Below, piece after piece: positions 26,408 through 35,154 of a stretch of 64,000 nucleotides of DNA (position 1 is its first letter; every line of letters begins with the position of its first letter). The stretch is from Miltoncostaea oceani (lineage in GTDB: Bacteria > Actinomycetota > Thermoleophilia > Miltoncostaeales > Miltoncostaeaceae): the NCBI RefSeq assembly GCF_018141545.1, contig NZ_CP064356.1:1302001-1366000 (forward strand), read 5' to 3'. Under the pieces are notes generated by a model. The model did no database searches, was not told the DNA's origin, and saw nothing but the letters and a program-made list of their open reading frames with translations. The translations under genes were made by a program, and so were the position numbers.

Positions 26408-27514
26408 GTGACGGCACCGGATCGGATCGTCATCTGCGGGGCGGGCGCCATCGGCGCCGCGACCGCCTACTTCCTCACCCGCCGCGGCGCGCGGCCGGTG
26501 CTCGTCGACCGTGCGCGGCCCGCCGCGGCGGCGTCGGGGAAGGCCGCCGGGTTCCTCGCCCTCGACTGGAACACCGGCACGCCCCTCGACGGGCTCGCGC
26601 GGGAGAGCTTCGCGCTGCACCGGGCCCTCGCCGACGAGCTCGGCGCGGAGCGCCTCGGCCACCGGCCGATGGACGCCCTCATGACGGCCGCCGCCGACGC
26701 GGGCGACCTCGAGCGGTACCGGCGCCTGCCGAACCCCGGCTGGCTCGACGGGAACGTCGTCGCCCACGAGGTCATCGGCGGCCCCGCGACCACCGCCCAG
26801 GTCGACCCGCGGGCGTTCACCACCACCCTCGCGGAGGAGGCCGTCGCCGCCGGCGCGGAGCTCGTGACGGGCGTGGTCGACGGACTCGTCCTCGACGAGG
26901 CGTCCGGGGCGGTCCGGGGCGTGTCGATCGACGGGGAGGTCCGCGACGCCGACGCCGTCGTGCTCGCCCTCGGCCCGTGGACGCCGCAGGCGCAACGCTG
27001 GATCCCGCTCCCGCAGGTCTTCGGCACGAAGAGCGCGAGCGTCGTCCTCGGCGCCGACGCCCCCGCCCAGGCCGTGTTCAGCGAGTACGTCGCCGGCGAC
27101 GGGCGCCGCAGCACCATCGAGATCTACCCGCGGGCGGGGGGGACCGTCTACATCTCGGGGCACCCCGAGCACGGGACCCTCCCCGACGACCCCGGGGAGA
27201 TCGCACCGACCGACGCCGCGGTCGGGGAGCTGCGGCGGATCGCCGGCGTCCACTCCGCCGCCCTCGGCGACGCCGAGCTCGTCGCGGCGACCGCCTGCTA
27301 CCGCCCCCTCACCGTCGACGGCGTCCCCCTGATCGGCCCCGTCCCCGGCGTCCCCGGGGCGATCATCGCCACCGGCCACGCGTCGTGGGGGATCCTGAAC
27401 TCCCCCGCGACCGGGCGGATGGTCAGCGAGATGCTGCTCGACGGGCGGTCGACGTCCCTCGACGCGACGCCGTTCGACCCGGCCCGCCTGCCTGCGGGGC
27501 GCATCGCGGGATGA
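26408..27514 (+). CDS. FAD-dependent oxidoreductase (DadA/glycine-oxidase family)
   Basis: 368 residues from the GTG at 26408, preferred over GTG 26399 because GGGAG then sits at proper distance. N-terminal Rossmann motif IVICGAGAIGAATAYFL with the acidic strand end VLVDRA binds FAD. The C-terminal CYRPLTVDGVPLIGPVPGVP then GAIIATGHASWGILNSPATG is the family's second FAD-contacting block. Such enzymes oxidise amino acids or N-methyl amines, making an imine and, with oxygen, peroxide. The substrate cannot be told. No linked transporter. Confidence 0.87.
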   Translation: MTAPDRIVICGAGAIGAATAYFLTRRGARPVLVDRARPAAAASGKAAGFLALDWNTGTPLDGLARESFALHRALADELGAERLGHRPMDALMTAAADAGDLERYRRLPNPGWLDGNVVAHEVIGGPATTAQVDPRAFTTTLAEEAVAAGAELVTGVVDGLVLDEASGAVRGVSIDGEVRDADAVVLALGPWTPQAQRWIPLPQVFGTKSASVVLGADAPAQAVFSEYVAGDGRRSTIEIYPRAGGTVYISGHPEHGTLPDDPGEIAPTDAAVGELRRIAGVHSAALGDAELVAATACYRPLTVDGVPLIGPVPGVPGAIIATGHASWGILNSPATGRMVSEMLLDGRSTSLDATPFDPARLPAGRIAG

Positions 27515-27688
27515 GCCGCCACGACCCCACCCGGGCCCCCGCACGGGTCCGGGTGGGCGAAGCCCGTGGCGTGCGTGGGATCCGCGGGGTTCGGGCACCA
27601 TCCCCCGCGTGCCCTTTTCCCACCGGGGCCGGCGGGCCTCGAGTCCCGGCGGCCCTCCGTCACCCTGCGCGCGTGCCGTGACCCCCTC

Positions 27689-30166
27689 GTGACGCCGCCG
27701 CGTCGCGCACCCCGCGGCACCCCGACCGCACCGTCCCTGACCGCCGTGCTCGGCGGGCTCGCCGACGGCGTCGTCGTGTGGGACCGCGACGGCGCGGTCC
27801 TCGTGGCCAACGACACCGCACGCGCACTGCTCGGCGCGGCCGGCGGGGCCCTGCCGGCCGCGCCGGACCTGGCCGCCGGTCCCGCCCGCCGCGACGAGGT
27901 CGTCGCGGTCCCCGGCGCCGACGGCCGCGTGCGGTGGCTCGCCGTGACCACCACCACCATCGACGATGGCGCGGTCGTCGGCGTGCTGCGGGAGATGGGG
28001 GAGCGCCACCGCGTCGCGCGCGACGAGGCGCTCGAGGCGCGCACCCACGCGGCCGTCGCGCGGGTCGCGACGGCGGTCGCCCGCCAGGCGTCCACGGCCG
28101 AGCTGTTCCGCATCGTCGCGACGGAGGCCCGGGCCCTGCTCGGCGCCGACGCCGGCGTCCTGGTGCGCCTCGACGGCGGCGGGCAGGCGGAGCTCGTCGA
28201 GAGCCGGATGGCGCGCGGCGTGGAGCGGTGCCGCCCGGCGCGGACCGTGCCGCTCGCCGACCTCCCGGCGGTCACCGCGGCGGTGTCCGAGGGGCGTCCC
28301 GCCGTCTGGCACCGCGACGCCGGCGGCACCGACGGCGCGTTCCGCTGCCGCAGCCGTGCCGCGGCGCCGGTCCGCCACGGCGACCGCGTGTGGGGCTGCC
28401 TCGTCGCCGTGCGCCTCGACGGCGACGTCAGCCACGCCGCGGCCGAGGCGCTCGCGCGCCTCGCCGACGTCACCGGCATCGTCGTCGCCGCGATGGAGGG
28501 CCACGAGCGCGTCGCCGACGACACGTCGACCCTTCTGCTCGCCGGCGGGCTCGACCCCGCGGCGACCCTCGACGCGATCGCCGAGGCCGCGCGCCGCGAG
28601 CTGGGCGCCGACCGCGCGACGGTCTACGTCAGCCGCGACGCCGAACGGCCCGTCGGCGCGGTGCACACCACCGAGCGCGACCCACGGCGCCGCCACGCCC
28701 TCGAGCGCGCCACCCGTCGCCTGCGGGAGGAGCTACCGGTGCTGCGGCGGCTCCTGGAGCGGCCCGACCCCCTGCTCGTGATCGAGGACGTCCGGGCCGA
28801 CCCCGGGATCTCGCCCGACATGATCCGGTCGATCGGGGCGGGGGCCTTCGCGGGCCTGCGCCTCGAGCACCACACGGTGGAGCAGGCGGGCGCCCCCGCG
28901 CTGCTCGGGACGTTGTTCGTCTCGTACGACGACCGCCGGGACATCACCCCCCGCGACCGCCGCCGCCTGCGCTCCCTCGGCGCCCTCGCGTCGCTGGCGC
29001 TCGCCAACTCGCGCCTGCACGAGGGGACCCGCCTGAGCCTGGAGGACGCCGAGCGCCGCGCCGCCGCCGACCCCCTCACCGGCCTGCTGAACCACCGCTC
29101 GTTCCAGGAGCGGCTGCTGACCGAGTTCGACGGGGCGACGCGGGCGGGCACCCCGCTGTCGCTGGTGCTGCTCGACCTCGACCGCTTCAAGGCCGTCAAC
29201 GACACCCACGGCCACCAGGTCGGCGACCGCGTCCTCGCGGAGGCCGCGCGGCGCCTCGCGGCCGTCACCCGCCCCGGGGACACCCTCGCGCGCGTCGGCG
29301 GCGAGGAGTTCGCCTGGCTCCTCCCCGGAGCCGACGAGCACGCGGCGTGGAACGCGGCGGAGCGGGCCCGGTCGGCGATCGGGGACGCTCCGTTCGCGAC
29401 GGCCGGTGACCTGTCGATCTCGGCGGGGGTGTGCGACACCGCCCACGCCCGCGACGCGTCCGAGCTCTTCCGCCTCGCCGACGGGGCCCTCTACTGGGCG
29501 AAGGGGCACGGGCGTGACGTCACCCTCCGGTACTCGCCCGACGTCGTCGAGGTGCTGTCCGCCCAGGAGCGGGCCGAGCGGCTCGAGCGCTCCCAGACCC
29601 TGTCGGGGCTGCGGCTGCTCGCGCGGGTGGTGGACGCCCGCGACCCCTCGACCCGCCGCCACTCCGAGCGCGTCGCCGAGATGGCGGTGCGCCTCGCGAC
29701 GGCGATGGGCTGGCCGATGGAGCGCATCCTCGCCCTGAGCGAGGCGGCCCTCGTCCACGACGTCGGCAAGATCGGCGTCCCCGACGACGTGCTCCACAAG
29801 CCCGCCCGCCTCACCGTCGAGGAGTTCGAGGTCATCAAGCGCCACGCGCCGCTCGGGGCGGACATCGTGCGGGGCATCCTCTCCGCCGAGCAGATCGCGT
29901 GGGTGCGCGGCCACCACGAGCGGTACGACGGGCGCGGCTACCCCGACGGGCTGGCGGGGGAGGACATCCCCGACGGCGCCCGCATCCTCGCCGTCGCGGA
30001 CTCGTGGGACGTGATGGTCAGCGTCCGCGCGTACACCACGCCACGGTCGGTGGCGGAGGCGCTGGAGGAGTGCGCGGCGTGCGCGGGCGGGCAGTTCGCG
30101 CCCGAGGTCGTCGCGGCCCTCCACCGCCTCGCCGCGGCGGGTCCCATGGAGCCCATCGGCGACTGA
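27689..30166 (+). CDS. PAS-GAF-GAF-GGDEF-HD-GYP cyclic-di-GMP protein
   Basis: 825 residues from a GTG at 27689. Order: a PAS-like domain (~15-100), two GAF-like domains (~115-270, 280-450), a GGDEF domain with intact VGGEEF at 536-541 and an I-site RPGD exactly five residues before it, then an HD-GYP domain (VHDVGKIGVPDDVLHK near 689; GHHERYDGRGYPDGLAG near 742). Both synthetic and degradative sites look intact, so it may switch between making and breaking cyclic-di-GMP depending on the GAF input. No membrane segment: cytoplasmic. Stand-alone gene. Confidence 0.92.
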   Translation: MTPPRRAPRGTPTAPSLTAVLGGLADGVVVWDRDGAVLVANDTARALLGAAGGALPAAPDLAAGPARRDEVVAVPGADGRVRWLAVTTTTIDDGAVVGVLREMGERHRVARDEALEARTHAAVARVATAVARQASTAELFRIVATEARALLGADAGVLVRLDGGGQAELVESRMARGVERCRPARTVPLADLPAVTAAVSEGRPAVWHRDAGGTDGAFRCRSRAAAPVRHGDRVWGCLVAVRLDGDVSHAAAEALARLADVTGIVVAAMEGHERVADDTSTLLLAGGLDPAATLDAIAEAARRELGADRATVYVSRDAERPVGAVHTTERDPRRRHALERATRRLREELPVLRRLLERPDPLLVIEDVRADPGISPDMIRSIGAGAFAGLRLEHHTVEQAGAPALLGTLFVSYDDRRDITPRDRRRLRSLGALASLALANSRLHEGTRLSLEDAERRAAADPLTGLLNHRSFQERLLTEFDGATRAGTPLSLVLLDLDRFKAVNDTHGHQVGDRVLAEAARRLAAVTRPGDTLARVGGEEFAWLLPGADEHAAWNAAERARSAIGDAPFATAGDLSISAGVCDTAHARDASELFRLADGALYWAKGHGRDVTLRYSPDVVEVLSAQERAERLERSQTLSGLRLLARVVDARDPSTRRHSERVAEMAVRLATAMGWPMERILALSEAALVHDVGKIGVPDDVLHKPARLTVEEFEVIKRHAPLGADIVRGILSAEQIAWVRGHHERYDGRGYPDGLAGEDIPDGARILAVADSWDVMVSVRAYTTPRSVAEALEECAACAGGQFAPEVVAALHRLAAAGPMEPIGD

Positions 30167-30211
30167 CCTGCGCGGCGCCCCGCCCGGTGCACCGGGCGGG
30201 GCGCGTGCCCG

Positions 30212-31414
30212 CTACCGGGCGCGGATGACGAAGCCCTTGACGACGGTCCGGGGCGTCCCGGACGCCGGGCGCAGCACGAGACGGACGCGGTAGCGGCCGG
30301 CGGTGAGCTTGCGGCCCAGGGTCAGGCGGCGGTTGCCGGCCGCGACCCGGGTGATCTTCGTGGCGCGCACCCGCTGGTACCCGGCGCGGCCGACCCGCTT
30401 GCGCTCGAGCACCGTGCTGAGTCGCACCGCCGTGTTGAGGCGGAACCGCGCGGTAGTGACGCGGGCCCGGCTGGTGCCGACCTTCCAGCGCGCGAGGGAC
30501 GGCCGGACGGCCGGGCCGCCGCTCGGCGGGGGCGACTCGGTCAGGCCGTCGGTGGAGACGATGATCGTGCGCGACAGCACGCTGGTGGCGCCGGCCGCGT
30601 CGGACGACCGGAGCCGGATGACGTAGGTGCCGACCCGGTCGAACCGCCGGGTGACGCTCGGCCCGGTGCCGTCGGCGAACGCGCCGGTGCCGGCCGTGTC
30701 CCACGCGCGGCTGGCGACGGCGCCGCCCTCCGGGTCGGTGACCTGGGCGGACCCGAACGTCACCGTGGCGCCCACCTTCGGCGAGGTGTCGGAGGCGCTG
30801 ATGACGCCCGCGGGCGGGGCGTTGCGGGACAGCGTGACGAGGTCGGCCGCGAAGGCGTCGCCCGGCAGGGCGGGGATCTGCGAGACGTAGACGTCCACCT
30901 GGCTGCCGGCGCGCTGGGAGGTGAAGACCGGCGTCGTGACCTGCTGGAACGCGCCGGTGAGGACGACCTCGCCCTCGAGCCGGGCGATCAGGTCGCCGTC
31001 GGCGTTCCGCTCGCGCACCCAGACCTTGCCGAGCTTGCCGATCGACTGGGCGCTCTGCGCCCGGATCCAGGCGGACGCGACGAACTGGGTCCCCGCCGGC
31101 ACCGACGTGCCGCCCGACGAGACGGCGTCGTCGATCGAGTACCCCTCGAGGCCGTCGGCGGTCGGCCCGGCGACGACCTGAACGGCCGAGCTGCCGTCGG
31201 GGGCCTCGCCCGGCGCCAGCGGCAGCTGGCTGAACGTCGACCGGAACCCGCTCCAGTCGGCGCTCGGGTCGCGCTCGAAGGAGGGGTTGGCGACGAGGTT
31301 GCCGGCGGGCGGGGGCTCGGCGAGGGCCGTCGCGGCGCCGAGCGCCAGCAGGCCCGCGAGGGGCGTCGCCACCCGGCGGGCGCGGGTGCGTGTGCGGGAT
31401 GAGGGAGTCGTCAT
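30212..31414 (-). CDS. Secreted PKD-domain protein
   Basis: 400 residues from the ATG at 31414. Signal peptide (VATPLAGLLALGAATALAEP), then a carbohydrate-binding-like jelly-roll segment (NLVANPSFERDPSADWSGFR..., SAWIRAQSAQSIGKLGKVWV) to about 190. A PKD domain follows (ISASDTSPKVGATVTFGSAQ, YVIRLRSSDAAGATSVLSRT), then a C-terminal beta domain (AGRYRVRLVLRPASGTPRTV) resembling the lipoprotein at 10656-11993. Likely a surface or secreted polysaccharide-interacting protein. Divergent from the MFS gene. Confidence 0.75.
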   Translation of the reverse strand: MTTPSSRTRTRARRVATPLAGLLALGAATALAEPPPAGNLVANPSFERDPSADWSGFRSTFSQLPLAPGEAPDGSSAVQVVAGPTADGLEGYSIDDAVSSGGTSVPAGTQFVASAWIRAQSAQSIGKLGKVWVRERNADGDLIARLEGEVVLTGAFQQVTTPVFTSQRAGSQVDVYVSQIPALPGDAFAADLVTLSRNAPPAGVISASDTSPKVGATVTFGSAQVTDPEGGAVASRAWDTAGTGAFADGTGPSVTRRFDRVGTYVIRLRSSDAAGATSVLSRTIIVSTDGLTESPPPSGGPAVRPSLARWKVGTSRARVTTARFRLNTAVRLSTVLERKRVGRAGYQRVRATKITRVAAGNRRLTLGRKLTAGRYRVRLVLRPASGTPRTVVKGFVIRAR

Positions 31415-31440
31415 GGGCGCGAGTCTAGTAGCGGCCGCCA

Positions 31441-31478
31441 CCGCCCCCGCAGGGGGCGGGTACGACGGGTGGTATAAA
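31441..31478. promoter_or_regulatory. Palindrome and -10 element between divergent genes
   Basis: CCGCCCCC (31441-31448), loop GCA, GGGGGCGG (31452-31459) is a perfect 8-bp dyad in the gap between the PKD-protein and MFS genes. TATAAA at 31473-31478 follows it and could be the -10 element of a rightward promoter, with the dyad over the -35 region as operator. No matching -35 is evident. Confidence 0.35.
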
Positions 31479-31555
31479 GACGCGATGCACCCCCCTTGGT
31501 GATCCCCCCGCCGATCCCCTGACGACGCGACGCGGCTCGCACGCCGCGCCGTCGC

Positions 31556-32665
31556 GTGGTGCGCGCTCGCGGACGCGGTGCCGCTGTACCCCTGTACGCG
31601 CTGCTGTTCGCCGACGCGGGCATGTCGGGGTCGCAGATCTCGGCGCTGTTCATCATCTGGTCGGTCGTCGCCGTGGTCGCCGAGGTCCCCTCGGGGGCCC
31701 TCGCCGACCGGTACTCGCGCCGCGTCGCCCTCGTGGGCGCGGGCGTCCTGCAGGCCCTCGCGTACGCGCTGTGGATCACCGTCCCGTCGTTCGCCGGCTT
31801 CGCGGCGGGCTTCGTGCTGTGGGGCGTCGGCGGCTCCCTCGCGACGGGGGCGTTCCAGGCGCTGCTGCACGACGGGCTGACCCACGCGGGCGCGAGGCAG
31901 CGGTACGGCGCGGTGCTGGGCCGCGCGGAGGCCGCGTCCCTCGCGATCCAGGTGCCCGTCGCGGGGGCGGCGAGCGCGCTCGCGGCGGTGGGCGGGTACA
32001 CGCTGGCGGGGTGGGTCAGCGTCGGGACGTGCCTCGGCGCCGCCGCCCTCGCGGCGTCCCTGCCCGACCACCGCGTCGCCGCCGGGGACGACGGCGAGGC
32101 GGAGCCGGGGTACCTGGCGACGCTGGTCGCCGGCGTGCGCGAGGCGGCGGGCGCGGCGCCTGTGCGGGGCGCCGTGCTGGCAATCGCGGTCCTGACGGCG
32201 TTCGAGGGCCTCGAGGAGTACTCGCCGCTGCTCGCGGAGGACTGGGGGGTGCCGGTCGGCGCGATCCCGCTGGCCCTGCTCGCGGTGCCCCTCGCGGGCG
32301 CCGCCGGGTCGGCCCTCGCCGGCCGCGTCACGGGCGCCGGCACGGCGGCGCTGACGGCGGCCCTCGGCGTCGCGGCCCTCGCCCTCGGCGCGGCGGCGGT
32401 CCTGGGGCGGCCCGCCGGGATCGCCGGCTTCGCCCTCTTCTACGGCCTGTGGCGGATGGTCCTCGTCGTGGCCGACGTGCGGCTGCAGGAGCGCATCACC
32501 GGTCCCTCGCGGGCGACGGTGACGTCGGTGGCGGGTCTCGGCAGCGAGCTGTCGGTGGTCCTCCTGTTCGGCGCGTGGGCGGCGGGCGGGATCGTGGTGG
32601 CGACGGTCCTCGCCCTCGTCACGGCGGCCACGGTGCCGCGGTTGCTGCGCCGCGCGGGGCGGTGA
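31556..32665 (+). CDS. MFS transporter, N-terminus broken by an apparent frameshift
   Basis: The open frame from GTG 31556 gives 369 residues with ~11 membrane helices: YALLFADAGMSGSQISALFI, then IWSVVAVVAEVPSGALADRY (the MFS loop 2-3 motif A region) and GFALFYGLWRMVLVVADVRL. Upstream of 31590 a different frame reads ARRAVAWCALADAVPLYP, an obvious first helix. One added C in the CCCC run at 31589-31592 would join them as PLYPLYALLF. So the gene has lost its true N-terminus by a 1-nt change or carries a sequencing error. The substrate is unknown. It converges on the ABC exporter gene. Confidence 0.8.
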   Translation: MVRARGRGAAVPLYALLFADAGMSGSQISALFIIWSVVAVVAEVPSGALADRYSRRVALVGAGVLQALAYALWITVPSFAGFAAGFVLWGVGGSLATGAFQALLHDGLTHAGARQRYGAVLGRAEAASLAIQVPVAGAASALAAVGGYTLAGWVSVGTCLGAAALAASLPDHRVAAGDDGEAEPGYLATLVAGVREAAGAAPVRGAVLAIAVLTAFEGLEEYSPLLAEDWGVPVGAIPLALLAVPLAGAAGSALAGRVTGAGTAALTAALGVAALALGAAAVLGRPAGIAGFALFYGLWRMVLVVADVRLQERITGPSRATVTSVAGLGSELSVVLLFGAWAAGGIVVATVLALVTAATVPRLLRRAGR

Positions 32666-32669
32666 CCCG

Positions 32670-34514
32670 TCAGCCGCCCGCGGGTTCCAGCTCGCCCGCC
32701 CGGGTGAGGATGGCGGCGTACTGCCCGCCCCGGGCGAGCAGCTCGGCGTGGGTGCCGCGCTCGGAGATCCGCCCGCCGTCGAGCACGACGATCTGGTCGG
32801 CGTCGCGGATGGTGGAGAGGCGGTGGGCGATGGCGATGACGGTGCGGCCCTCCGCGAGCCCCTCGAGGGCCTCCTGCACCGCCCGTTCCGTCTCGGTGTC
32901 GAGGGCGCTGGTCGCCTCGTCGAGGATGAGGATCGGGGGGTTGCGCAGCACGGTGCGGGCGATGGCGATGCGTTGCTTCTCGCCGCCGGAGAACCGGTAC
33001 CCGCGTTCGCCGACGACGGTGTCGTAGCCGTCGGGCAGGGCGGAGACGGCCCGGTGGATCTGCGCCGCCATCGCCGCCTGCTCGACCTCCTCGTCGGTGG
33101 CGTCGGGCCGGGCGAAGCGGATGTTCTCCCGCACGGTGGCGTGCACGAGGTACGTCTCCTGGGAGACGACGCCGACGGCGTCGGCGAGTGAGGCGAAGGT
33201 GACGTCGCGCACGTCGACGCCGTCGATGGTGACGCGCCCGCCCTCGACGTCGTAGAGCCGGGCGACGAGGTAGCCGAGCGTCGTCTTCCCCGACCCCGTC
33301 TCCCCGATGACCGCCGTGGTGGTGCCGGGGGGGACCTCGAGGGACACGTGGTCGAGGGTGCGGCGGGTGCCGTCGTACGAGAACGAGACGTCCTCGAAGC
33401 GCACCTCCCCGCGGAGCCGGTCGCGGTCGAGGACGACGGCGTCGGGGGCCTCCCGGATGTCGACGGGGAGGTCCTGGTACTCGAAGATCCGGTCGAACAG
33501 GGCGAGGGACGTCTGGATGTCGATCTGCACGTTCAGCAGCGACATGATGGGGCGGAACAGGCGCGTCTGGAGCGTCGTGAACGCGACGACGGTGCCGATG
33601 GTGACGGGGTCGCCGACCCAGGTCTGGCCGGCGAACCAGTAGACGGCGGCGGGCATGACGGCGAACGCCGTGGTGATGGAGGCCATCGTCCAGCGGCCCG
33701 CCATCCGCTGGCGCACCTCGAGCTCGGCGAGGCGCTGCGACTCGGCGTGGAAGCGGTCGGCGAGGGCGCCGGAGCGCCCCATCGTCTTCCCGAGGAGGAT
33801 CCCCGACACCGAGAGGGACTCCTGGACGATGCTCGACATGTCGGCGATCGTCTCCTGCCGGCTGGTGGTGATCTCCTTGCGTTGCGCGCCGACGCGGCGG
33901 GTGAGGATCACGAAGAACGGCAGCAGCCCCAGCGAGAAGACCGCGAGGCGCCAGTCGAGGATGAACATCGCGATGACGCTCGCGATGACCGTCGTCGCGT
34001 TGGAGACGATCGACGTGGCGGTTGACGTGACGACGTTCTGCACCCCGCCGATGTCGCTCGCGATCCGCGACTGCACCTCCCCGGTGCGGGTGCGGGTGAA
34101 GAACGCGAGGGACATGCGCTGCAGGTGCCGGTACACGGCGGAGCGCAGGTCGTGCATGACCCGCTGGCCGACCTGGTTCGACAGGAGGGTCTGGAACACG
34201 CCGAGGATCCCCGTCGCGACGGCGATCCCGATCATCCCGCCGACGAGGATCGTCAGGAGCCGGTCGTCGCGTTCCGGCAGGGCGGTGTCGAGGATCGCCC
34301 TCAGCAGGAAGGGCGAGACGATGTCGAGCGCCGCCGCGAGCGCGATCAGCGAGAGGACCGCGACGAGCCGTAGCCGGTAGGGCCGGAACAGGCCGATGAC
34401 GCGCCGGACGTTGGCCCTCCGCGTGGCGGGGTCGTCGGGGCGCGGCGGCGGGTCGGGCCGGACCCCCATGCCCATCCCCATCCCGCCGCCGTCACCGCGG
34501 CCGCGGGTGCTCAT
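32670..34514 (-). CDS. ABC exporter, fused membrane and ATPase domains
   Basis: 614 residues from the ATG at 34514. After a Gly/Met/Pro-rich tail (~1-45) six membrane helices form a type IV exporter domain (FRPYRLRLVAVLSLIALAAA, TILVGGMIGIAVATGILGVF, VIASVIAMFILDWRLAVFSL). The nucleotide-binding domain has GETGSGKTT, signature FSGGEKQRIAIA, Walker B ILILDEATSALD and the switch IAIAHRLSTI. It probably acts as a homodimer exporting a lipid, peptide or drug. Neighbouring genes give no substrate hint. Confidence 0.93.
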   Translation of the reverse strand: MSTRGRGDGGGMGMGMGVRPDPPPRPDDPATRRANVRRVIGLFRPYRLRLVAVLSLIALAAALDIVSPFLLRAILDTALPERDDRLLTILVGGMIGIAVATGILGVFQTLLSNQVGQRVMHDLRSAVYRHLQRMSLAFFTRTRTGEVQSRIASDIGGVQNVVTSTATSIVSNATTVIASVIAMFILDWRLAVFSLGLLPFFVILTRRVGAQRKEITTSRQETIADMSSIVQESLSVSGILLGKTMGRSGALADRFHAESQRLAELEVRQRMAGRWTMASITTAFAVMPAAVYWFAGQTWVGDPVTIGTVVAFTTLQTRLFRPIMSLLNVQIDIQTSLALFDRIFEYQDLPVDIREAPDAVVLDRDRLRGEVRFEDVSFSYDGTRRTLDHVSLEVPPGTTTAVIGETGSGKTTLGYLVARLYDVEGGRVTIDGVDVRDVTFASLADAVGVVSQETYLVHATVRENIRFARPDATDEEVEQAAMAAQIHRAVSALPDGYDTVVGERGYRFSGGEKQRIAIARTVLRNPPILILDEATSALDTETERAVQEALEGLAEGRTVIAIAHRLSTIRDADQIVVLDGGRISERGTHAELLARGGQYAAILTRAGELEPAGG

Positions 34515-34635
34515 CGCCCGGTCACCGACCGTGGATACCACACCGGTCGGCGAGCACGGCGCGCGTCCGCCCCGCGGGGCACGATGTGGCGGGCCCGGGA
34601 CAAGGAGCGGGGTGGGCGTCGTCAGACCGGGTGAG

Positions 34636-35154
34636 ATGAGCGACGACGACCCCGCCCTCGTGCGCCGCGCCCTGCGTGGCGACGCCGCCGCCGCGGAGGC
34701 GCTGTTCACCCGTCACTTCGACGCGGTGTGGCGGGTGGCGTTCGGGATCACCGCGCAGCGGGCCGCCGCCGACGACGTCGCCCAGGCGGCGTTCGAGAAG
34801 GCGTTCCGTGCCCTCCCGGCATGGTCGGGGGAGGGGGAGTTCGGTGCGTGGCTGCGCCGCATCGCGGTCAACCAGGGCCTCGACCACCTGCGCCGCGCGC
34901 GCCGCCGCCGCGCGCAGGAGGTCGCCCTCGACGACGCGTCGGCCGACTGGGAGGACGCGTCGCCCGACCCGGAGGTCGCCGCCGCGATCCGGATGCTCGA
35001 CCCGGACCGGCGGACGGTGGTGGTGCTGCACCACTGGTACGGCTACACGTTGGCGGAGGCGGCCGACCTGCTCGGCATCCCCGTGGGGACGGCCCAGTCG
35101 CGCCTCGCCCGCGCCATGCGCGACCTGCGGCAGAGGCTGGGGGTGACGACGTGA
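34636..35154 (+). CDS. ECF-type RNA polymerase sigma factor
   Basis: 172 residues from the ATG at 34636. Region 2 is FTRHFDAVWRVAFGITAQ then AADDVAQAAFEKAFRAL and WLRRIAVNQGLDHLRRA. Region 4 is LHHWYGYTLAEAADLLGIPV then GTAQSRLARAMRDLRQRL. Length and two-region layout are those of ECF sigma factors. The next gene overlaps its stop (GTGA) and encodes a single-pass membrane protein, the usual anti-sigma position. Confidence 0.92.
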   Translation: MSDDDPALVRRALRGDAAAAEALFTRHFDAVWRVAFGITAQRAAADDVAQAAFEKAFRALPAWSGEGEFGAWLRRIAVNQGLDHLRRARRRRAQEVALDDASADWEDASPDPEVAAAIRMLDPDRRTVVVLHHWYGYTLAEAADLLGIPVGTAQSRLARAMRDLRQRLGVTT

